64,000 nt of DNA from Colwellia ponticola (GCF_005885605.1 NZ_SZVP01000013.1:1-64000); one strand, 5' to 3'; positions 7,934 through 18,096 are shown, counted from the first letter of the stretch. Program-made: numbers and translations. The notes: generated by a model not told the origin, from the letters alone.

Positions 7934-10069
7934 CTAGTCGACTAAACCACGGCGTTTAAGTAGTGCATCTGTCGTTGGTTTTTGGCCTCTAAACTCAATA
8001 TAGCTCTGCATTAAGTCGCGGCTGTTACCTTTAGACAGGATTTCTTTACGGAACTTATCGCCATTTTCACGCGTCAAGCCACCGTTGTTTTCCATGTGAG
8101 TAAAAGCGTCTGCGGCAAATACTTCAGTCCATAGATAAGCGTAGTACCCTGCGGAATAACCACCAGCAAAGGTATGGCTAAAGTAGTTTGACTTGTAACG
8201 CGGTGGTACCGGGTAGTAATCAATACCGTGTGCTTTTAATGCATCACTTTCAAACTGCTGTACGTCAGCAACTTTCTTATCAGAACCAAATGAATGCCAT
8301 TCCATATCCAGTAGTGCGGCAGCTAAGTATTCAGTGGTACCAAAACCTTGGTTGAACTTTTGCGACTCAAGTACTTTATTTAGTAGTGCTTGAGGGATTG
8401 GCTCACCTGTTTTGTAATGTTTAGCGTAGTTAGCTAATACACTTGGCTCAATCATCCAATCTTCATTCGCTTGAGATGGAAATTCAACAAAATCACGAGC
8501 GGTGGCAGTACCCGCAAGGCTTGGGTATTTAACGTCAGAGAAAAGCCCGTGCGCCGCATGACCAAACTCATGGAATAAGGTTGATACTTCGTCAAACGTC
8601 ATGAGCGTTGGCTCGCCTTCAGCCGGCTTTGGAATATTTTGTGCGTTGTAAATAACAGGTTTAGTGCCTTTTAAGCCGCTTTGGCTTACGTATGCACTCA
8701 TCCATGCACCGCCACGCTTACCTTCACGTGCATATGGGTCCATGTAAAATAAACCAATGGCGCTGCCATCGGCGTTAAATACTTCAAATGCCATTACATC
8801 GTCGTGGTAAACCGGCAGGTCTTTACGCTCTTTAAAGGTAATACCGTAAAGTTTTTCCATAGCGAAGAACAGACCGTTATGGATAACCGACTGCATTTCA
8901 AAGTAAGGCTTAACCAATGCTGGATCTAGGTCGTATTTTTCAGCGCGTACTTTTTCTGCGTAGAAAGACCAATCCCATGGTTTAAGTTTAAAGTTTTCAC
9001 CCGAATCATGAATTACTTTTTGAATTGCTTGTGCTTCTGCTTGCGCTTTTTCAACGGCTTTTGGCGCTAAGTCATCTAAAATGCCGTACACGTTATCAGT
9101 AGTTTGCGCCATGCGTGAAGTCATTACATATGAGGCCCAATCTTTAAAGCCTAACAGTTCTGCTTTTTGTGCGCGCAGGTTAGTTTCTTTAATAATGATA
9201 GGGCCGTTTGTTTTAGCAGCACGATTGGTTGATGCTTTAAAAATTTGCTCACGTAGTTCGCGATTTGCAAGGCTTGCTAAAATAGGTTGTTGCGTGGTGT
9301 TCACTAAGGTGATCATGTAGCCATCTTTGCCTGCTTTTTCAGCAGCGGCTGCAAGACCGGCAATTTCACCTTCAGATAAACCCGCAAGTTTGCTTTTATC
9401 AGTAACCACAATGACATCTTCTTTAAACGATTTTAATACGTTTTGAGAAAATTCAGTTGATAGTTTTGCAAGCTCTGCGTTGATTTCACGCATTTTTGCT
9501 TTTTCAGCATCGTTTAATTTTGCACCGGCTTTTACAAACTGTTTGTAGTAAAAATCGACTAGGCGTTGATCTTCAGCGCTTAACTTATCTTTATTGTCGT
9601 ATACCGTTTGTACACGTTTAAACAATGCACCATTTAAATAAATGTCATCAGAGTGAGCCGAGAAAACCGGCGCCATTTTTTTATCAATACGTTGGTATTC
9701 GTCGTTTGAAATAAGGCCTGATAGGTTATAAAACGCAGCTGATGCACGGTTTAGTAGCTCGCCTGCCAGTTCCATTTCAACTAAAGTGTTTTCAAAAGTG
9801 GCTGGCGCTGGGTTGTTGGCAATGGCCAGTATTTCTGCATTGTGCTGTGCAATACCTGCATCAAATGCGGCTTGGTAATCTTTGGTGCCAAATTTAGTAA
9901 ACTCAGGTGCCATATATTGTAAGGGGCTTGGTTTAAGCAAGACATTGTTAGCGTTAATGTGTTGCTCTTGGGTAGCGCTTTCTTTTGCCATATTGTTTGA
10001 ATCGTTTGATGTGCAGGCTGATAATATAAAAACACTAGCAATTGTAGTCGCGATTAATGTCTTACGCAT
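7934..10069 (-). CDS. dcp: M3 family peptidyl-dipeptidase, lipoprotein form (Dcp-like)
   Basis: A 711-residue zinc metallopeptidase of the thimet oligopeptidase/Dcp family, which removes C-terminal dipeptides from oligopeptides. The zinc motif is H500-E-F-G-H504 in STLFHEFGHAAHG. The family regions WDWSFYAEKVR and FYMDPYAREGKRGGAW are present. Unlike cytosolic E. coli Dcp, it begins with a lipoprotein signal peptide whose lipobox LSAC places the lipidated Cys at 19, so it should act in the periplasm, anchored to a membrane. TGGAG lies upstream of the start. Convergent to the dioxygenase gene. It probably recycles peptides taken up in a marine, protein-rich niche. Confidence 0.92.
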   Translation of the reverse strand: MRKTLIATTIASVFILSACTSNDSNNMAKESATQEQHINANNVLLKPSPLQYMAPEFTKFGTKDYQAAFDAGIAQHNAEILAIANNPAPATFENTLVEMELAGELLNRASAAFYNLSGLISNDEYQRIDKKMAPVFSAHSDDIYLNGALFKRVQTVYDNKDKLSAEDQRLVDFYYKQFVKAGAKLNDAEKAKMREINAELAKLSTEFSQNVLKSFKEDVIVVTDKSKLAGLSEGEIAGLAAAAEKAGKDGYMITLVNTTQQPILASLANRELREQIFKASTNRAAKTNGPIIIKETNLRAQKAELLGFKDWASYVMTSRMAQTTDNVYGILDDLAPKAVEKAQAEAQAIQKVIHDSGENFKLKPWDWSFYAEKVRAEKYDLDPALVKPYFEMQSVIHNGLFFAMEKLYGITFKERKDLPVYHDDVMAFEVFNADGSAIGLFYMDPYAREGKRGGAWMSAYVSQSGLKGTKPVIYNAQNIPKPAEGEPTLMTFDEVSTLFHEFGHAAHGLFSDVKYPSLAGTATARDFVEFPSQANEDWMIEPSVLANYAKHYKTGEPIPQALLNKVLESQKFNQGFGTTEYLAAALLDMEWHSFGSDKKVADVQQFESDALKAHGIDYYPVPPRYKSNYFSHTFAGGYSAGYYAYLWTEVFAADAFTHMENNGGLTRENGDKFRKEILSKGNSRDLMQSYIEFRGQKPTTDALLKRRGLVD

Positions 10070-10329
10070 AATAACTCCATAAAAGTATTAGCCGAAATAG
10101 GCTATGCGGATGGGAAACTTAGTTAATTTACCAAATGTAGCGTTATATACAATCTTGTTCATCGGTAATAAATGGGGTTTAAACGCAAAAGTGTAAGAAA
10201 TTATAGACGGCTAGGTCATAAGTCGCTCTAAAAACAGTCAAAAAGCAGCATTGTCGCTTACTGGTGCTTGCTTAGCGTTACCGTTTTGTTGATAAATATT
10301 GGCGCATAACTCTCTTGTTAACTAGCTCG

Positions 10330-11139
10330 TTAACTGGCATTAGCCTGAGTAATATTGACCACCAAAACGCTATCTAAGGTGGTGAATCGCCATTGAATAT
10401 TTAAGTCATATAAGCTCATACCATACAGCTTATCGTCTGCTTTGCCTCGTTTATAAGCAGGTCTAGGGTCTTGCTTTAACACTTGTTCTATCAATAACGC
10501 CAATTCGCTATTATGCTGTTTATAGTGGAGTAAATCAGCTTGTGCTTGTTCGCTAAAAACCACGGATAAACTGGTATCAGGTTGCTGTTGAGCAAAGCCT
10601 GCTTTGGCATCAACAATGGCATCGGAGTAAGGCACATAAGGCTTTATATCGATAATTGGTGTGGCGTTTAATAAGTCCAGCCCAGAAATATGTAAAATGG
10701 TTTGTTGGTTTTTAGTCACTACTTTATCAAGCTTGACCACCGACATACCAATAGGGTTTGGTCGAAAGGTAGAGCGGGTCGCCAGTACACCGGTTTTTAC
10801 ATTACCACCTAAACGAGGAGGGCGTACTAGGGGTTTCCAGCCTTGCTCTTGGGTGCCATGAAAAACAAACAGTAACCATAAATGACTAAACTGCTCAATA
10901 TCGCGCACCAATTCATGGTTATTAGCGTCACCGATAAGTACCACTTTACCTTTGGCTGCAGTGACTAAGTTGGGTTGGCGAGGAATAGCAAATTTTTCTT
11001 GATAGGGAGACTCAATAACGCCTATGGCATTAAAGGTATAAGCCTGATTTTGTTCTTTAATTTGATTTGGTTTTTCACTTAACTTTTTACTCTGCCTGTT
11101 ACTTTTATTTTGAGCAAAGCCTTCACAGTTTATTGACAT
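10330..11139 (-). CDS. trmO: tRNA (t6A37-N6)-methyltransferase TrmO
   Basis: Uses S-adenosylmethionine to N6-methylate threonylcarbamoyladenosine at position 37 of tRNA-Thr. The body is strongly TrmO-like (formerly YaeB/TsaA): FNAIGVIESPYQEKFAIPRQ (about 36-55), HLWLLFVFHGTQEQGW, RPPRLGGNVKTGVLATRSTF, PNPIGMSVVKL and DPRPAYKRGK near the C-terminus. At 269 residues it is about 30 longer than the E. coli protein, because of a Lys/Gln-rich N-terminal extension (1-33). A shorter start may be used, but no other ATG lies between. It begins five bases after rcsF, matching the rcsF-trmO adjacency of enterobacteria, and is probably translated from the same message. Confidence 0.93.
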   Translation of the reverse strand: MSINCEGFAQNKSNRQSKKLSEKPNQIKEQNQAYTFNAIGVIESPYQEKFAIPRQPNLVTAAKGKVVLIGDANNHELVRDIEQFSHLWLLFVFHGTQEQGWKPLVRPPRLGGNVKTGVLATRSTFRPNPIGMSVVKLDKVVTKNQQTILHISGLDLLNATPIIDIKPYVPYSDAIVDAKAGFAQQQPDTSLSVVFSEQAQADLLHYKQHNSELALLIEQVLKQDPRPAYKRGKADDKLYGMSLYDLNIQWRFTTLDSVLVVNITQANAS

Positions 11140-11144
11140 TACTA

Positions 11145-11564
11145 TTACTCTATTGGCTCATGTGGAGGCCCTAATCGGTAGGCTTTACCATAACAAACCG
11201 TTTGCGCAACACAGTGCTTAGTTTCTATTGCAATACAGCTAGTAAAAATAACGCCATTGGCCTGTTGTAAAAATGCCGCTTGTCTTGCTTGAGTACGCGC
11301 GTTAGCGGCGTCAGGTGGTGCAAGGTGTGGCTTTTCTTGACAATCAAAACCTTCAACTAAGCCGACATAGTTAAAGCTTGACATAAACTCAGCTTCATCG
11401 TTAAACACTTTAACCTTGCTCGCGCTAAAGTATTGCTTAGCATTGTCAGGCTTAACATTACTATTGAAAGTATAGTTACCGCTACAACTCGCTAGCATAA
11501 CGGTGAGTAAAGTGGTTGCTAGCAGCTTTTTTGATATAAACGTTGTCATAAAAATAAAACGCAT
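11145..11564 (-). CDS. rcsF: RcsF-like outer-membrane lipoprotein
   Basis: A 139-residue lipoprotein. The lipobox LASC follows MTTFISKKLLATTLLTVM, with the lipid Cys at about residue 27. The C-terminal domain keeps the RcsF pattern: VGLVEGFDCQ, then ANARTQARQAAFLQQANGVI, then FTSC, HCVAQTVCYGKA. The four cysteines form the paired disulfides of RcsF. In enterobacteria RcsF senses envelope stress for the Rcs phosphorelay. No other rcs gene is in the window, so here only structural homology is claimed. AAAGGA precedes the chosen start. Gene order rcsF-trmO supports the call. Confidence 0.82.
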   Translation of the reverse strand: MRFIFMTTFISKKLLATTLLTVMLASCSGNYTFNSNVKPDNAKQYFSASKVKVFNDEAEFMSSFNYVGLVEGFDCQEKPHLAPPDAANARTQARQAAFLQQANGVIFTSCIAIETKHCVAQTVCYGKAYRLGPPHEPIE

Positions 11565-11614
11565 ACGATATCCTTTAATTATGTATGAAGTGACAGTATA
11601 AAGTGACAGGTAAT

Positions 11615-11647
11615 AAAAAAGGCATAGTGCATTACCATACCTTTTTT
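11615..11647 (-). terminator. intrinsic terminator after metG
   Basis: On the minus strand AAAAAAGGUAUGG pairs fully (with two G-U wobbles) with CUAUGCCUUUUUU around a seven-base loop. It closes metG and separates it from rcsF. On the plus strand the stem has mismatches. Confidence 0.7.
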
Positions 11648-11686
11648 GTGAGTTTTACGTAGAGTAGTACTTAACGTATTGTTTAG

Positions 11687-13834
11687 CTACTTAACACGCA
11701 TACCGGCTTTAGCACCGTCTTCTGGATTTAATATCCATAAGTCTTTGTCGCCAGGTCCTGCAGCTAATACCATACCTTCTGACATGCCAAAGCGCATTTT
11801 TCGTGGTGCTAAGTTAGCGACCATTACCGTGTGCTTACCAATTAAATCTTCTGGTTGATAAGCGGATTTAATGCCGGCAAACACTTGACGTGTTTCGGTG
11901 CCGGCTTCATCAAGTGCTAAGGTAAGTTTTAATAACTTATCTGCTTTTTCAACATGTTCAGCGTTAACTATTTTAGCAATACGTAAGTCAATTTTAGCAA
12001 AATCATCAAAGCTAATTTCTTCAGAAAGAGGGTCTGCTGCTAACGGGTCTGCTAAGGCAGCTGAATTATCAACGGCTTTACTTGGCTTAGCGGCTTTCTT
12101 CTTGGCTGGTTTTTCATCTGCTTGTTCTGCGCCGCCTAAGCTGTCTTTTGACGCCTCGGTCATGGCATTAACTTTATCCATATCAACGCGTTGCAGTAAT
12201 GCTTTGAATTTATTGATTTTATGGTCTGTTAATAAGGTTTTGTGGCCTTCCCAAACTAGCTCATCATTTAAGAACGCTGCTGTGCTATCGCCAAGTACCG
12301 GCAATACTGGTTTTAAATAGATCATTAGAGTACGGAACATATTAATACCTAGCGAACAAATGTCTTGTACTTCTTGTTGCTTGGTTTCATCTTTCACTAA
12401 CTGCCATGGTTCTTTAATGGCGATATATTCATTGACTTTATCAGCTAATGCCATGATTTCTCGCATAGCACGACCAAAATCACGCGATTCATAATGAGCC
12501 GCAATACTGTCACCCGCAGCCATTACTTCATCAGCTAGTGCTTGGTTGTCTATATTCGTTGATAACATGCCATCAAAGCGTTTACTAATAAAGCTTGCAC
12601 AACGAGAAGCGATATTAACTACTTTACCGACTAAGTCAGAGTTAACGCGTTGGGCAAAATCTTCCAGATTTAAATCTAAGTCATCAATACGGCTGGTTAA
12701 TTTAGCTGCATAATAATAACGTAAATATTCTGGGTTTAAGTTGTCGAGGTAAGTACGACCTTTGATGAAAGTCCCTTTAGATTTAGACATTTTTTCGCCA
12801 TTTACGGTAACAAAACCATGGGCAAAAACACTGGTTGGTTTACGATACCCAGCGCCTTCGAGCACTGCGGGCCAGAAAAGACTATGGAAATAAATAATGT
12901 CTTTACCAATAAAGTGATAAAGCTCAGCATCAGAGCCTTCCTTCCAAAAACTGTCAAAATCAATCGTGTTATCTTTATTACAAAGATTTTTGAAGCTGCC
13001 CATGTAACCAATAGGTGCGTCTAACCACACATAGAAAAACTTACCTGGAGCATTGGGTATTTCAAAACCAAAATACGGCGCGTCGCGACTAATGTCCCAT
13101 TGTTTTAAGCCTTGCTCAAACCATTCAGACAGTTTGTTGGCCATTTCTTCTTGCAATGCACCACTGCGGATCCAGTCTTTAAGCATGCCTTCAAACGCTG
13201 GCAAGTCAAAAAAGTAATGCTCAGAGTCTTTTAATATGGGGGTAGCGCCTGATACTACTGAGCGAGGGTTAATGACCTCAGTCGGTGAGTACGTTGCGCC
13301 ACAGCTATCGCAGCTATCGCCGTTTTCATTTTCACTTTTACATTTAGGGCAAGTGCCTTTAATAAAGCGATCAGGTAAAAACATACCTTTTTCAGGATCG
13401 TATAGTTGAGAAATAACGCGTGTTTTTATATGACCTTTAGCATGTAAACGATTATAAATATCGCTAGCCAGTGTTTGGTTTTCTTCACTGTGTGTGGTGT
13501 GGTAGTTGTCAAAGCTGATATGAAAATCGGCAAAATCGCGCATATGTTCTTCGCGGACACCATTAATCATTTCTTCAGGGGTAATACCTAATTCCTGAGA
13601 TTTAAGCATGATAGGCGTACCGTGTGCATCGTCAGCACAAACAAAATACGTTTCATGACCACGCATACGCTGAAAGCGTACCCAGATATCAGTTTGAATA
13701 TGTTCGAGTAAGTGACCTAAATGAATTGAACCATTGGCATAAGGTAGGGCACAAGTGACAAGAATTTTACGCTTTTCTTGTAAAGCATTTGAAGCAGTGT
13801 TTGAAGTAGCTGCAGATAAAGTAGTGTCAGACAT
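11687..13834 (-). CDS. metG: methionyl-tRNA synthetase
   Basis: Charges tRNA-Met with methionine. The 715-residue protein has the class I HIGH-like motif H38-L-G-H41, a zinc knuckle (CPKC...CDSCG), the anticodon-region [14 protein letters not shown] block and the KMSKS loop [12 protein letters not shown]. The C-terminus is a fused EMAPII/Trbp111-type tRNA-binding domain (about 610-715, [15 protein letters not shown]). A frame extension upstream to 13900 encodes a Lys/Ile-rich stretch unlike MetG; the MSDTTLSA start at 13834 fits the family and was chosen, though no strong ribosome site precedes it. It is divergent from mrp, the same arrangement as in E. coli. A low-complexity Lys/Ala linker (about 575-605) precedes the tRNA-binding domain. 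Confidence 0.95.
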   Translation of the reverse strand: MSDTTLSAATSNTASNALQEKRKILVTCALPYANGSIHLGHLLEHIQTDIWVRFQRMRGHETYFVCADDAHGTPIMLKSQELGITPEEMINGVREEHMRDFADFHISFDNYHTTHSEENQTLASDIYNRLHAKGHIKTRVISQLYDPEKGMFLPDRFIKGTCPKCKSENENGDSCDSCGATYSPTEVINPRSVVSGATPILKDSEHYFFDLPAFEGMLKDWIRSGALQEEMANKLSEWFEQGLKQWDISRDAPYFGFEIPNAPGKFFYVWLDAPIGYMGSFKNLCNKDNTIDFDSFWKEGSDAELYHFIGKDIIYFHSLFWPAVLEGAGYRKPTSVFAHGFVTVNGEKMSKSKGTFIKGRTYLDNLNPEYLRYYYAAKLTSRIDDLDLNLEDFAQRVNSDLVGKVVNIASRCASFISKRFDGMLSTNIDNQALADEVMAAGDSIAAHYESRDFGRAMREIMALADKVNEYIAIKEPWQLVKDETKQQEVQDICSLGINMFRTLMIYLKPVLPVLGDSTAAFLNDELVWEGHKTLLTDHKINKFKALLQRVDMDKVNAMTEASKDSLGGAEQADEKPAKKKAAKPSKAVDNSAALADPLAADPLSEEISFDDFAKIDLRIAKIVNAEHVEKADKLLKLTLALDEAGTETRQVFAGIKSAYQPEDLIGKHTVMVANLAPRKMRFGMSEGMVLAAGPGDKDLWILNPEDGAKAGMRVK

Positions 13835-13953
13835 GAAAAATAATCGTTTTTTGATGGCAATAATGTTGGCAATAGTACAGAATTTACTAATGATTTTCAT
13901 TAGTTGAATGCAACTAATTTAGCAATTTTTTTTATAAAGGTCTCAAAGTTACT

Positions 13954-15168
13954 ATGTTAGGTCAAAAGTTAGGTAAAAAGTTTGGTAAAATATTCTCACA
14001 AAAAACGCCCGAAGTTGATATGAAATCAAACAACGAAACACTAACGCCCGTTGAAATAGAGCAATTAATTAACGAGTCATTGTCGCATTATGTGACTGAT
14101 AATTTTCCGCAAGGTGTGCTGGCTGTTTGCCAACAATTAACGATTACGCAAGATCATAACAAAGCAAAAAAACCTAAAAAAATCACCATTAATTTAGTGA
14201 TGCCATTTGTTTGTCAAGGTGAGCTCGATTTACTGGCGCAAACATTAACGCAAAGCCTAGTATGCCCGGTAAGTATAAACGTTGAGTTAGCGATAAAACC
14301 GGTACGTCAATTTACCCTGAACAAAACACAAAACGGCACTGAACAAGCAAGCCCAGCACAAGGTAAAATTGCTAATATTATTGCCATCGCATCAGGTAAG
14401 GGTGGGGTGGGGAAATCAACGACAACCGTTAACTTAGCTTATGCGTTAATGGCAGAGGGCGCTAGCGTAGGTATTTTGGATGCCGATATATACGGTCCAT
14501 CAATTCCCTCGATGTTAGGTATTAAAAACGAAAAACCAAGCTCTAGTGATGGTAAGCTAATGACGCCGCTAAATGCTAAAGGCTTAAGCGCTATGTCGAT
14601 TGGCTTCTTAGTTGATGAAGCCGATGCTACCGTATGGCGAGGTCCTATGGCGAGTACGGCCTTTAATCAGTTATTAAATGAAACCGACTGGCCTGAGCTT
14701 GATTATTTACTCATTGATATGCCACCGGGTACGGGTGATATTCAACTGACTTTGGCGCAGAAAGTGCCTGTGGCAGCTGCCGTGATAGTGACGACACCAC
14801 AAGATATAGCCTTAATTGATGCCGTGAAAGGTATTGCCATGTTCGATAAAGTTAAGGTACCAGTATTAGGTATTGTTGAAAATATGAGTTATCACCTTTG
14901 TGAAAACTGTGGTCATAAAAGTCATATTTTTGGCGAAGCAGGAGGTGAGCATATGGCACAAGATTACCAAACCCATTTGTTAGGGCAATTACCTTTAGAT
15001 ATTGGTATTCGCCAAGACGCTGATTTTGGAGAATCGGACATAATTGAAAATAGCACTGGTGAAATAGCTAATCATTACCGTAAAATAGCGCGAAATATGT
15101 CGGCCCAATTATTTTTACAGTGTGATAATGCCAGCCCACTCACTGCAACAGTAATTGTTAAGCCTTAA
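13954..15168 (+). CDS. mrp: Mrp/ApbC iron-sulfur cluster carrier ATPase
   Basis: A 404-residue P-loop ATPase that carries or transfers Fe-S clusters to apoproteins. The deviant Walker A motif GKGGVGKST starts at residue 148. Switch residues are in ILDADIYGPSIPSMLG and DMPPGTGD. The cluster-binding CxxC is C316-x-x-C319 (HLCENCGHKS). The N-terminus contains a degenerate MIP18/DUF59-like domain (about 30-120). The start could also be the internal ATG at residue 23; a weak AAAGG lies 13 bases before the chosen one. It is divergent from metG with a 119-bp shared promoter region, and dcd follows 98 bp downstream. Confidence 0.94.
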   Translation: MLGQKLGKKFGKIFSQKTPEVDMKSNNETLTPVEIEQLINESLSHYVTDNFPQGVLAVCQQLTITQDHNKAKKPKKITINLVMPFVCQGELDLLAQTLTQSLVCPVSINVELAIKPVRQFTLNKTQNGTEQASPAQGKIANIIAIASGKGGVGKSTTTVNLAYALMAEGASVGILDADIYGPSIPSMLGIKNEKPSSSDGKLMTPLNAKGLSAMSIGFLVDEADATVWRGPMASTAFNQLLNETDWPELDYLLIDMPPGTGDIQLTLAQKVPVAAAVIVTTPQDIALIDAVKGIAMFDKVKVPVLGIVENMSYHLCENCGHKSHIFGEAGGEHMAQDYQTHLLGQLPLDIGIRQDADFGESDIIENSTGEIANHYRKIARNMSAQLFLQCDNASPLTATVIVKP

Positions 15169-15266
15169 CGAGCATTAGGCCAAGTAAGCCCAATTCAGCT
15201 TTGCTTAGTTCAGCAAATTAAATTAAAAAATTAACCCAAGTAAATTAAGAGTATAGACAAACCATT

Positions 15267-15857
15267 ATGAGATTAAGTGATAAAGATATAGAAAAATACC
15301 TTGATGAAGGTTCAATTATTATTGAGCCACAACCTGATATTTCAATGATCTCAGGGGTAAGTGTCGATATTAGATTGGGTAATGAATTTAGAGTGTTTCA
15401 AGAGCATACCGCCCCCTATATTGACTTGAGCGCACCTAAGGCGCAAGTACAAGAAGCAATGAACTCTATTATGAGTGATGAAATTCATGTTGCTGATGGT
15501 GACGCGTTCTTTTTACATCCAGGTGAACTAGCATTAGCGGTAACGTTAGAGTCAGTCACCTTACCAGATAATATTGTTGGCTGGCTTGATGGTCGTTCAT
15601 CATTGGCGCGTTTAGGCTTAATGGTTCATGTAACCGCACATCGTATTGATCCAGGTTGGTCTGGTCAAATCGTGTTAGAATTTTATAATAGTGGTAAGTT
15701 ACCGCTAGCCCTTCGTCCTAAAATGAAGATAGCGGCGTTAAACTTTGAAACCATGTCATCAAGTGCTCAGCGCCCTTATAACAAACGTGAAGATGCAAAA
15801 TATCGAGGTCAAAAAGGCGCTGTTGCTAGCCGGATAAGCCAAGATGATCACAAATAG
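15267..15857 (+). CDS. dcd: dCTP deaminase
   Basis: Converts dCTP to dUTP, feeding dTMP synthesis. At 196 residues it has the usual length. The trimeric dUTPase-fold motifs are clear: [32 protein letters not shown], then [17 protein letters not shown] (catalytic Arg/Glu region), and [19 protein letters not shown]. The C-terminus [17 protein letters not shown] closes the active site of the neighbouring subunit. Located downstream of mrp and followed by a strong terminator. Confidence 0.96.
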   Translation: MRLSDKDIEKYLDEGSIIIEPQPDISMISGVSVDIRLGNEFRVFQEHTAPYIDLSAPKAQVQEAMNSIMSDEIHVADGDAFFLHPGELALAVTLESVTLPDNIVGWLDGRSSLARLGLMVHVTAHRIDPGWSGQIVLEFYNSGKLPLALRPKMKIAALNFETMSSSAQRPYNKREDAKYRGQKGAVASRISQDDHK

Positions 15858-15896
15858 CCTTTAATTTACTTTAGAAAAACAGTGGTAAGGTAATGG

Positions 15897-15926
15897 TAAA
15901 ATAGCGAGCTTAGCTCGCTATTTTTG
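15897..15926 (+). terminator. intrinsic terminator after dcd
   Basis: TAGCGAGC (15902-15909) pairs with GCTCGCTA (15913-15920), flanked by AAAA and TTTTT. It also works on the minus strand. Confidence 0.85.
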
Positions 15927-15970
15927 TTTTAGTTGGACTAGGTGTTTGTGTTATACCAATTCTATTAAAT

Positions 15971-16199
15971 TTATTCCCAACTCAGCGCTATATTAGCGAG
16001 CTTAGAACAAGCAAAATTGGTTGAGTATAGTTAGACTATATTTCATCAATTTTGTGCGGTTATCAGTTTGCTAATAAGCTCCCAAGGGCCAGTTTAAAAG
16101 GCTTATAGCCGGCGTTATTGATTTTGACAAGGGAATAACCATTCTCTGCAATCAATGCCTTGCCTCTAAGCCTTTTAATTCTGGCTGAGTGGGAAATAA
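15971..16199. repeat. MITE-like dispersed repeat, copy A
   Basis: About 229 bp bounded by imperfect terminal inverted repeats: TTATTCCCAACTCAG (15971-15985) and CTGAGTGGGAAATAA (16185-16199). There is no coding capacity. An ATACCAATT motif lies just outside the left end. Related sequence recurs at 18899-19060 (GGCTTA...GCGTTATTGATTT...GACAAG) and, inverted, at 20876-20950 (GCTTAGAGGCAAGG matching CCTTGCCTCTAAGC at 16159-16172). The right end touches the stop codon of the YvcK-like gene. Confidence 0.6.
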
Positions 16200-16200
16200 C

Positions 16201-17088
16201 TTAATAGATTGGTATTAAACAGGCTTCTAATGCACTAATGAGTTTGGCTTTATCATGATGATGCGCCACGTCATCATTACGCAGGTCCTGGCAAATAATA
16301 TTGACTCTATTTGAGTTCAGTTGTTCATCTTGACAAATAACACTATCAATGGGCATACAACCAATATTTCTTTTAATCCAGTCAAGCTTTTCATCTAGGG
16401 ATAATGCTGCAGCTGGGCTTTTTTCGGCAACAATATTCTCAATAAAAACACAGTGGCCTTTGCGCTTATCTAATGCTTTGGCAATATCTCTTACTAAAAG
16501 AGGCGGCACTACACTGGTTAAGAAACTACCAGGACCAAGAATAATAAGATCGGCATTATTAATGGCGTCAATACAGGGCTTAACGGATTTAACCAAAGGC
16601 GCTAGCATAAGGTCGGTAGGCATAATTGGCATTTCATCGACAGACAACTCACCAAGGCGACAGCGCCCTTCAGGATAAAAAGCCATTAAATCAGTGGGTG
16701 TTTCCGACATCGGTAATACATGAGTTCTTACCCCTAATATACGGCGTACTAGCTTAATAGAGTCCATGGGGCGTGATTGCACTTTACCAAGGCCATATAA
16801 GATTAAGTTACCTAGGTTATGACCACCAAGCTCATCATTACCTTCAAAGCGAAAATTAAATAATTGGCTACCAACGGTGTTTGGATCAACTAACTGCGTT
16901 AAACAATTACGTAAATCACCCCAAGCAATACTACTGCTTCGTTGTCTTAAGCGACCTGTTGAACCGCCATTGTCAGTGGTTGTTACAATACCGGTGAGTT
17001 TATTGCCCATAAATGAAAGAGTAGAAAGTACACGACCTAAGCCGTGTCCGCCACCAATAGCGACGATGTTAATTTTTTTGAGCGGCAT
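16201..17088 (-). CDS. YvcK/YbhK-type CofD-family protein
   Basis: A 295-residue Rossmann-like protein of the CofD/UPF0052 group. In Bacillus YvcK is a nucleotide-sugar-binding factor needed for growth on gluconeogenic carbon and for cell shape. Key elements are the N-terminal IVAIGGGHGLGRVLSTL, TTDNGGSTGRLR, GDLRNCL, GHNLGNLIL and NADLIILGPGSFLTSVVPPLLV. The protein is shorter than YvcK of Gram-positives and about the size of E. coli YbhK. The start lacks an obvious ribosome site. The 3' end abuts a MITE-like repeat, so no native terminator is visible. Whether it synthesises or senses a metabolite is not decided by sequence. Confidence 0.88.
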   Translation of the reverse strand: MPLKKINIVAIGGGHGLGRVLSTLSFMGNKLTGIVTTTDNGGSTGRLRQRSSSIAWGDLRNCLTQLVDPNTVGSQLFNFRFEGNDELGGHNLGNLILYGLGKVQSRPMDSIKLVRRILGVRTHVLPMSETPTDLMAFYPEGRCRLGELSVDEMPIMPTDLMLAPLVKSVKPCIDAINNADLIILGPGSFLTSVVPPLLVRDIAKALDKRKGHCVFIENIVAEKSPAAALSLDEKLDWIKRNIGCMPIDSVICQDEQLNSNRVNIICQDLRNDDVAHHHDKAKLISALEACLIPIY

Positions 17089-17519
17089 ACGCTTTACTGC
17101 TTTATTTGTATATATAGCTAAGATCTATAAACCATACCGTTAAATGACATTAAAATAAAGTAGGCAAGCTCAGCTAAGCCAATATAACGATATAGAGAGT
17201 TATCCCGATGGCATTGCCTCATTATGCTTAAATAGACAGGTTAAGTAAGATGCATAAATGACTAAGCTATTTTGTCTGGTTAATAATTACACTAATATTA
17301 CAGCAAGTTAGTTTGTATTAGTTAATAAATAGTCAGGTTGGTTATTATGCGATCAAACAAACACTTTCTTCGTAATTAAATGCTTTTTTTTACAAATAAG
17401 TGTTGACAGTTTATCGGCTGCTGCTCATAATGCGCCTCGTTTTCAGCAAGTGTTAGGTCCACTGGTTGAAAGCATGTTTAATAGCTATTAGGCCAGTTGT
17501 TAAACAACTCGAATAATTC
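17089..17519. other. spacer upstream of the tRNA cluster
   Basis: 431 bp without a plausible gene. It contains the divergent promoter region of the YvcK-like gene and, near the right end, the promoter described separately for the tRNA operon. The leader from 17432 to 17519 includes a GTTAAACAAC stretch just before tRNA-Ala. Confidence 0.5.
17403..17431 (+). promoter_or_regulatory. sigma-70 promoter for the tRNA cluster
   Basis: A perfect -35 TTGACA (17403-17408) and -10 CATAAT (17426-17431) are separated by 17 bp. A GC-rich discriminator (GCGCC) follows, as in stringently controlled stable-RNA promoters. Confidence 0.75.
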
Positions 17520-17595
17520 GGGGCTATAGCTCAGCTGGGAGAGCGCTTCGCTGGCAGCGAAGAGGTCTGCGGTTCGATCCCGCATAGCTCCACCA
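17520..17595 (+). tRNA. tRNA-Ala(GGC)
   Basis: A 76-nt cloverleaf with encoded CCA. The acceptor GGGGCTA pairs with TAGCTCC (one G-T pair). The anticodon loop CTGGCAG gives GGC. The T arm contains GGTTCGATCC. Confidence 0.97.
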
Positions 17596-17708
17596 TATTA
17601 GGTTTTTTGTTAACGTGAACTGTAAAGTAATCATTAACAAAAAATAGATAGTTTAGTTAGTTCGTTACTATTATAAATAATATTTTTATAATAAACATTC
17701 TACCTTGT

Positions 17709-17784
17709 GTCCCTATCGTCTAGAGGCCTAGGACACCGCCCTTTCACGGCGGTAACAGGGGTTCGAATCCCCTTAGGGATGCCA
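17709..17784 (+). tRNA. tRNA-Glu(TTC), copy 1
   Basis: A 76-nt cloverleaf ending in encoded CCA. The acceptor GTCCCTA pairs with TAGGGAT (one G-T pair). The anticodon loop CTTTCAC gives TTC, and the T arm contains GGTTCGAATCC. First of five identical copies. Confidence 0.97.
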
Positions 17785-17914
17785 CTATTCTCTTTATCTT
17801 TTAATCTATATGTATATAGATAGAAGGTAAGGGAAATTAAGTTACTTAGACTTATGAAAAATTAAGTATGTTCTGTATTTAGCTGTGTTGCTTTAGTAAT
17901 CCACTAAATCCTGT

Positions 17915-17990
17915 GTCCCTATCGTCTAGAGGCCTAGGACACCGCCCTTTCACGGCGGTAACAGGGGTTCGAATCCCCTTAGGGATGCCA
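17915..17990 (+). tRNA. tRNA-Glu(TTC), copy 2
   Basis: Identical in all 76 bases to copy 1. The spacer before it ends in CCACTAAATCCT, shared with copy 3. Confidence 0.97.
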
Positions 17991-18096
17991 ATTCTCTTTT
18001 GAGAATGAGCATTAAGTAAAAAAGTTGCTTAGACTTTTAAAAATTAAGCATGTTCTGTATTTAGCTGTGTTGCTTTAGTAATCCACTAAATCCTGT

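Noticed and set aside
11898-12320. 140-codon plus-strand frame inside metG
   Set aside because: It is a Ser/Ala-rich mirror of the metG linker and carries no family motif.
13835-13900. N-terminal extension of metG
   Set aside because: The extra residues are Lys/Ile-rich and unlike the family; the inner ATG matches MetG N-termini better.
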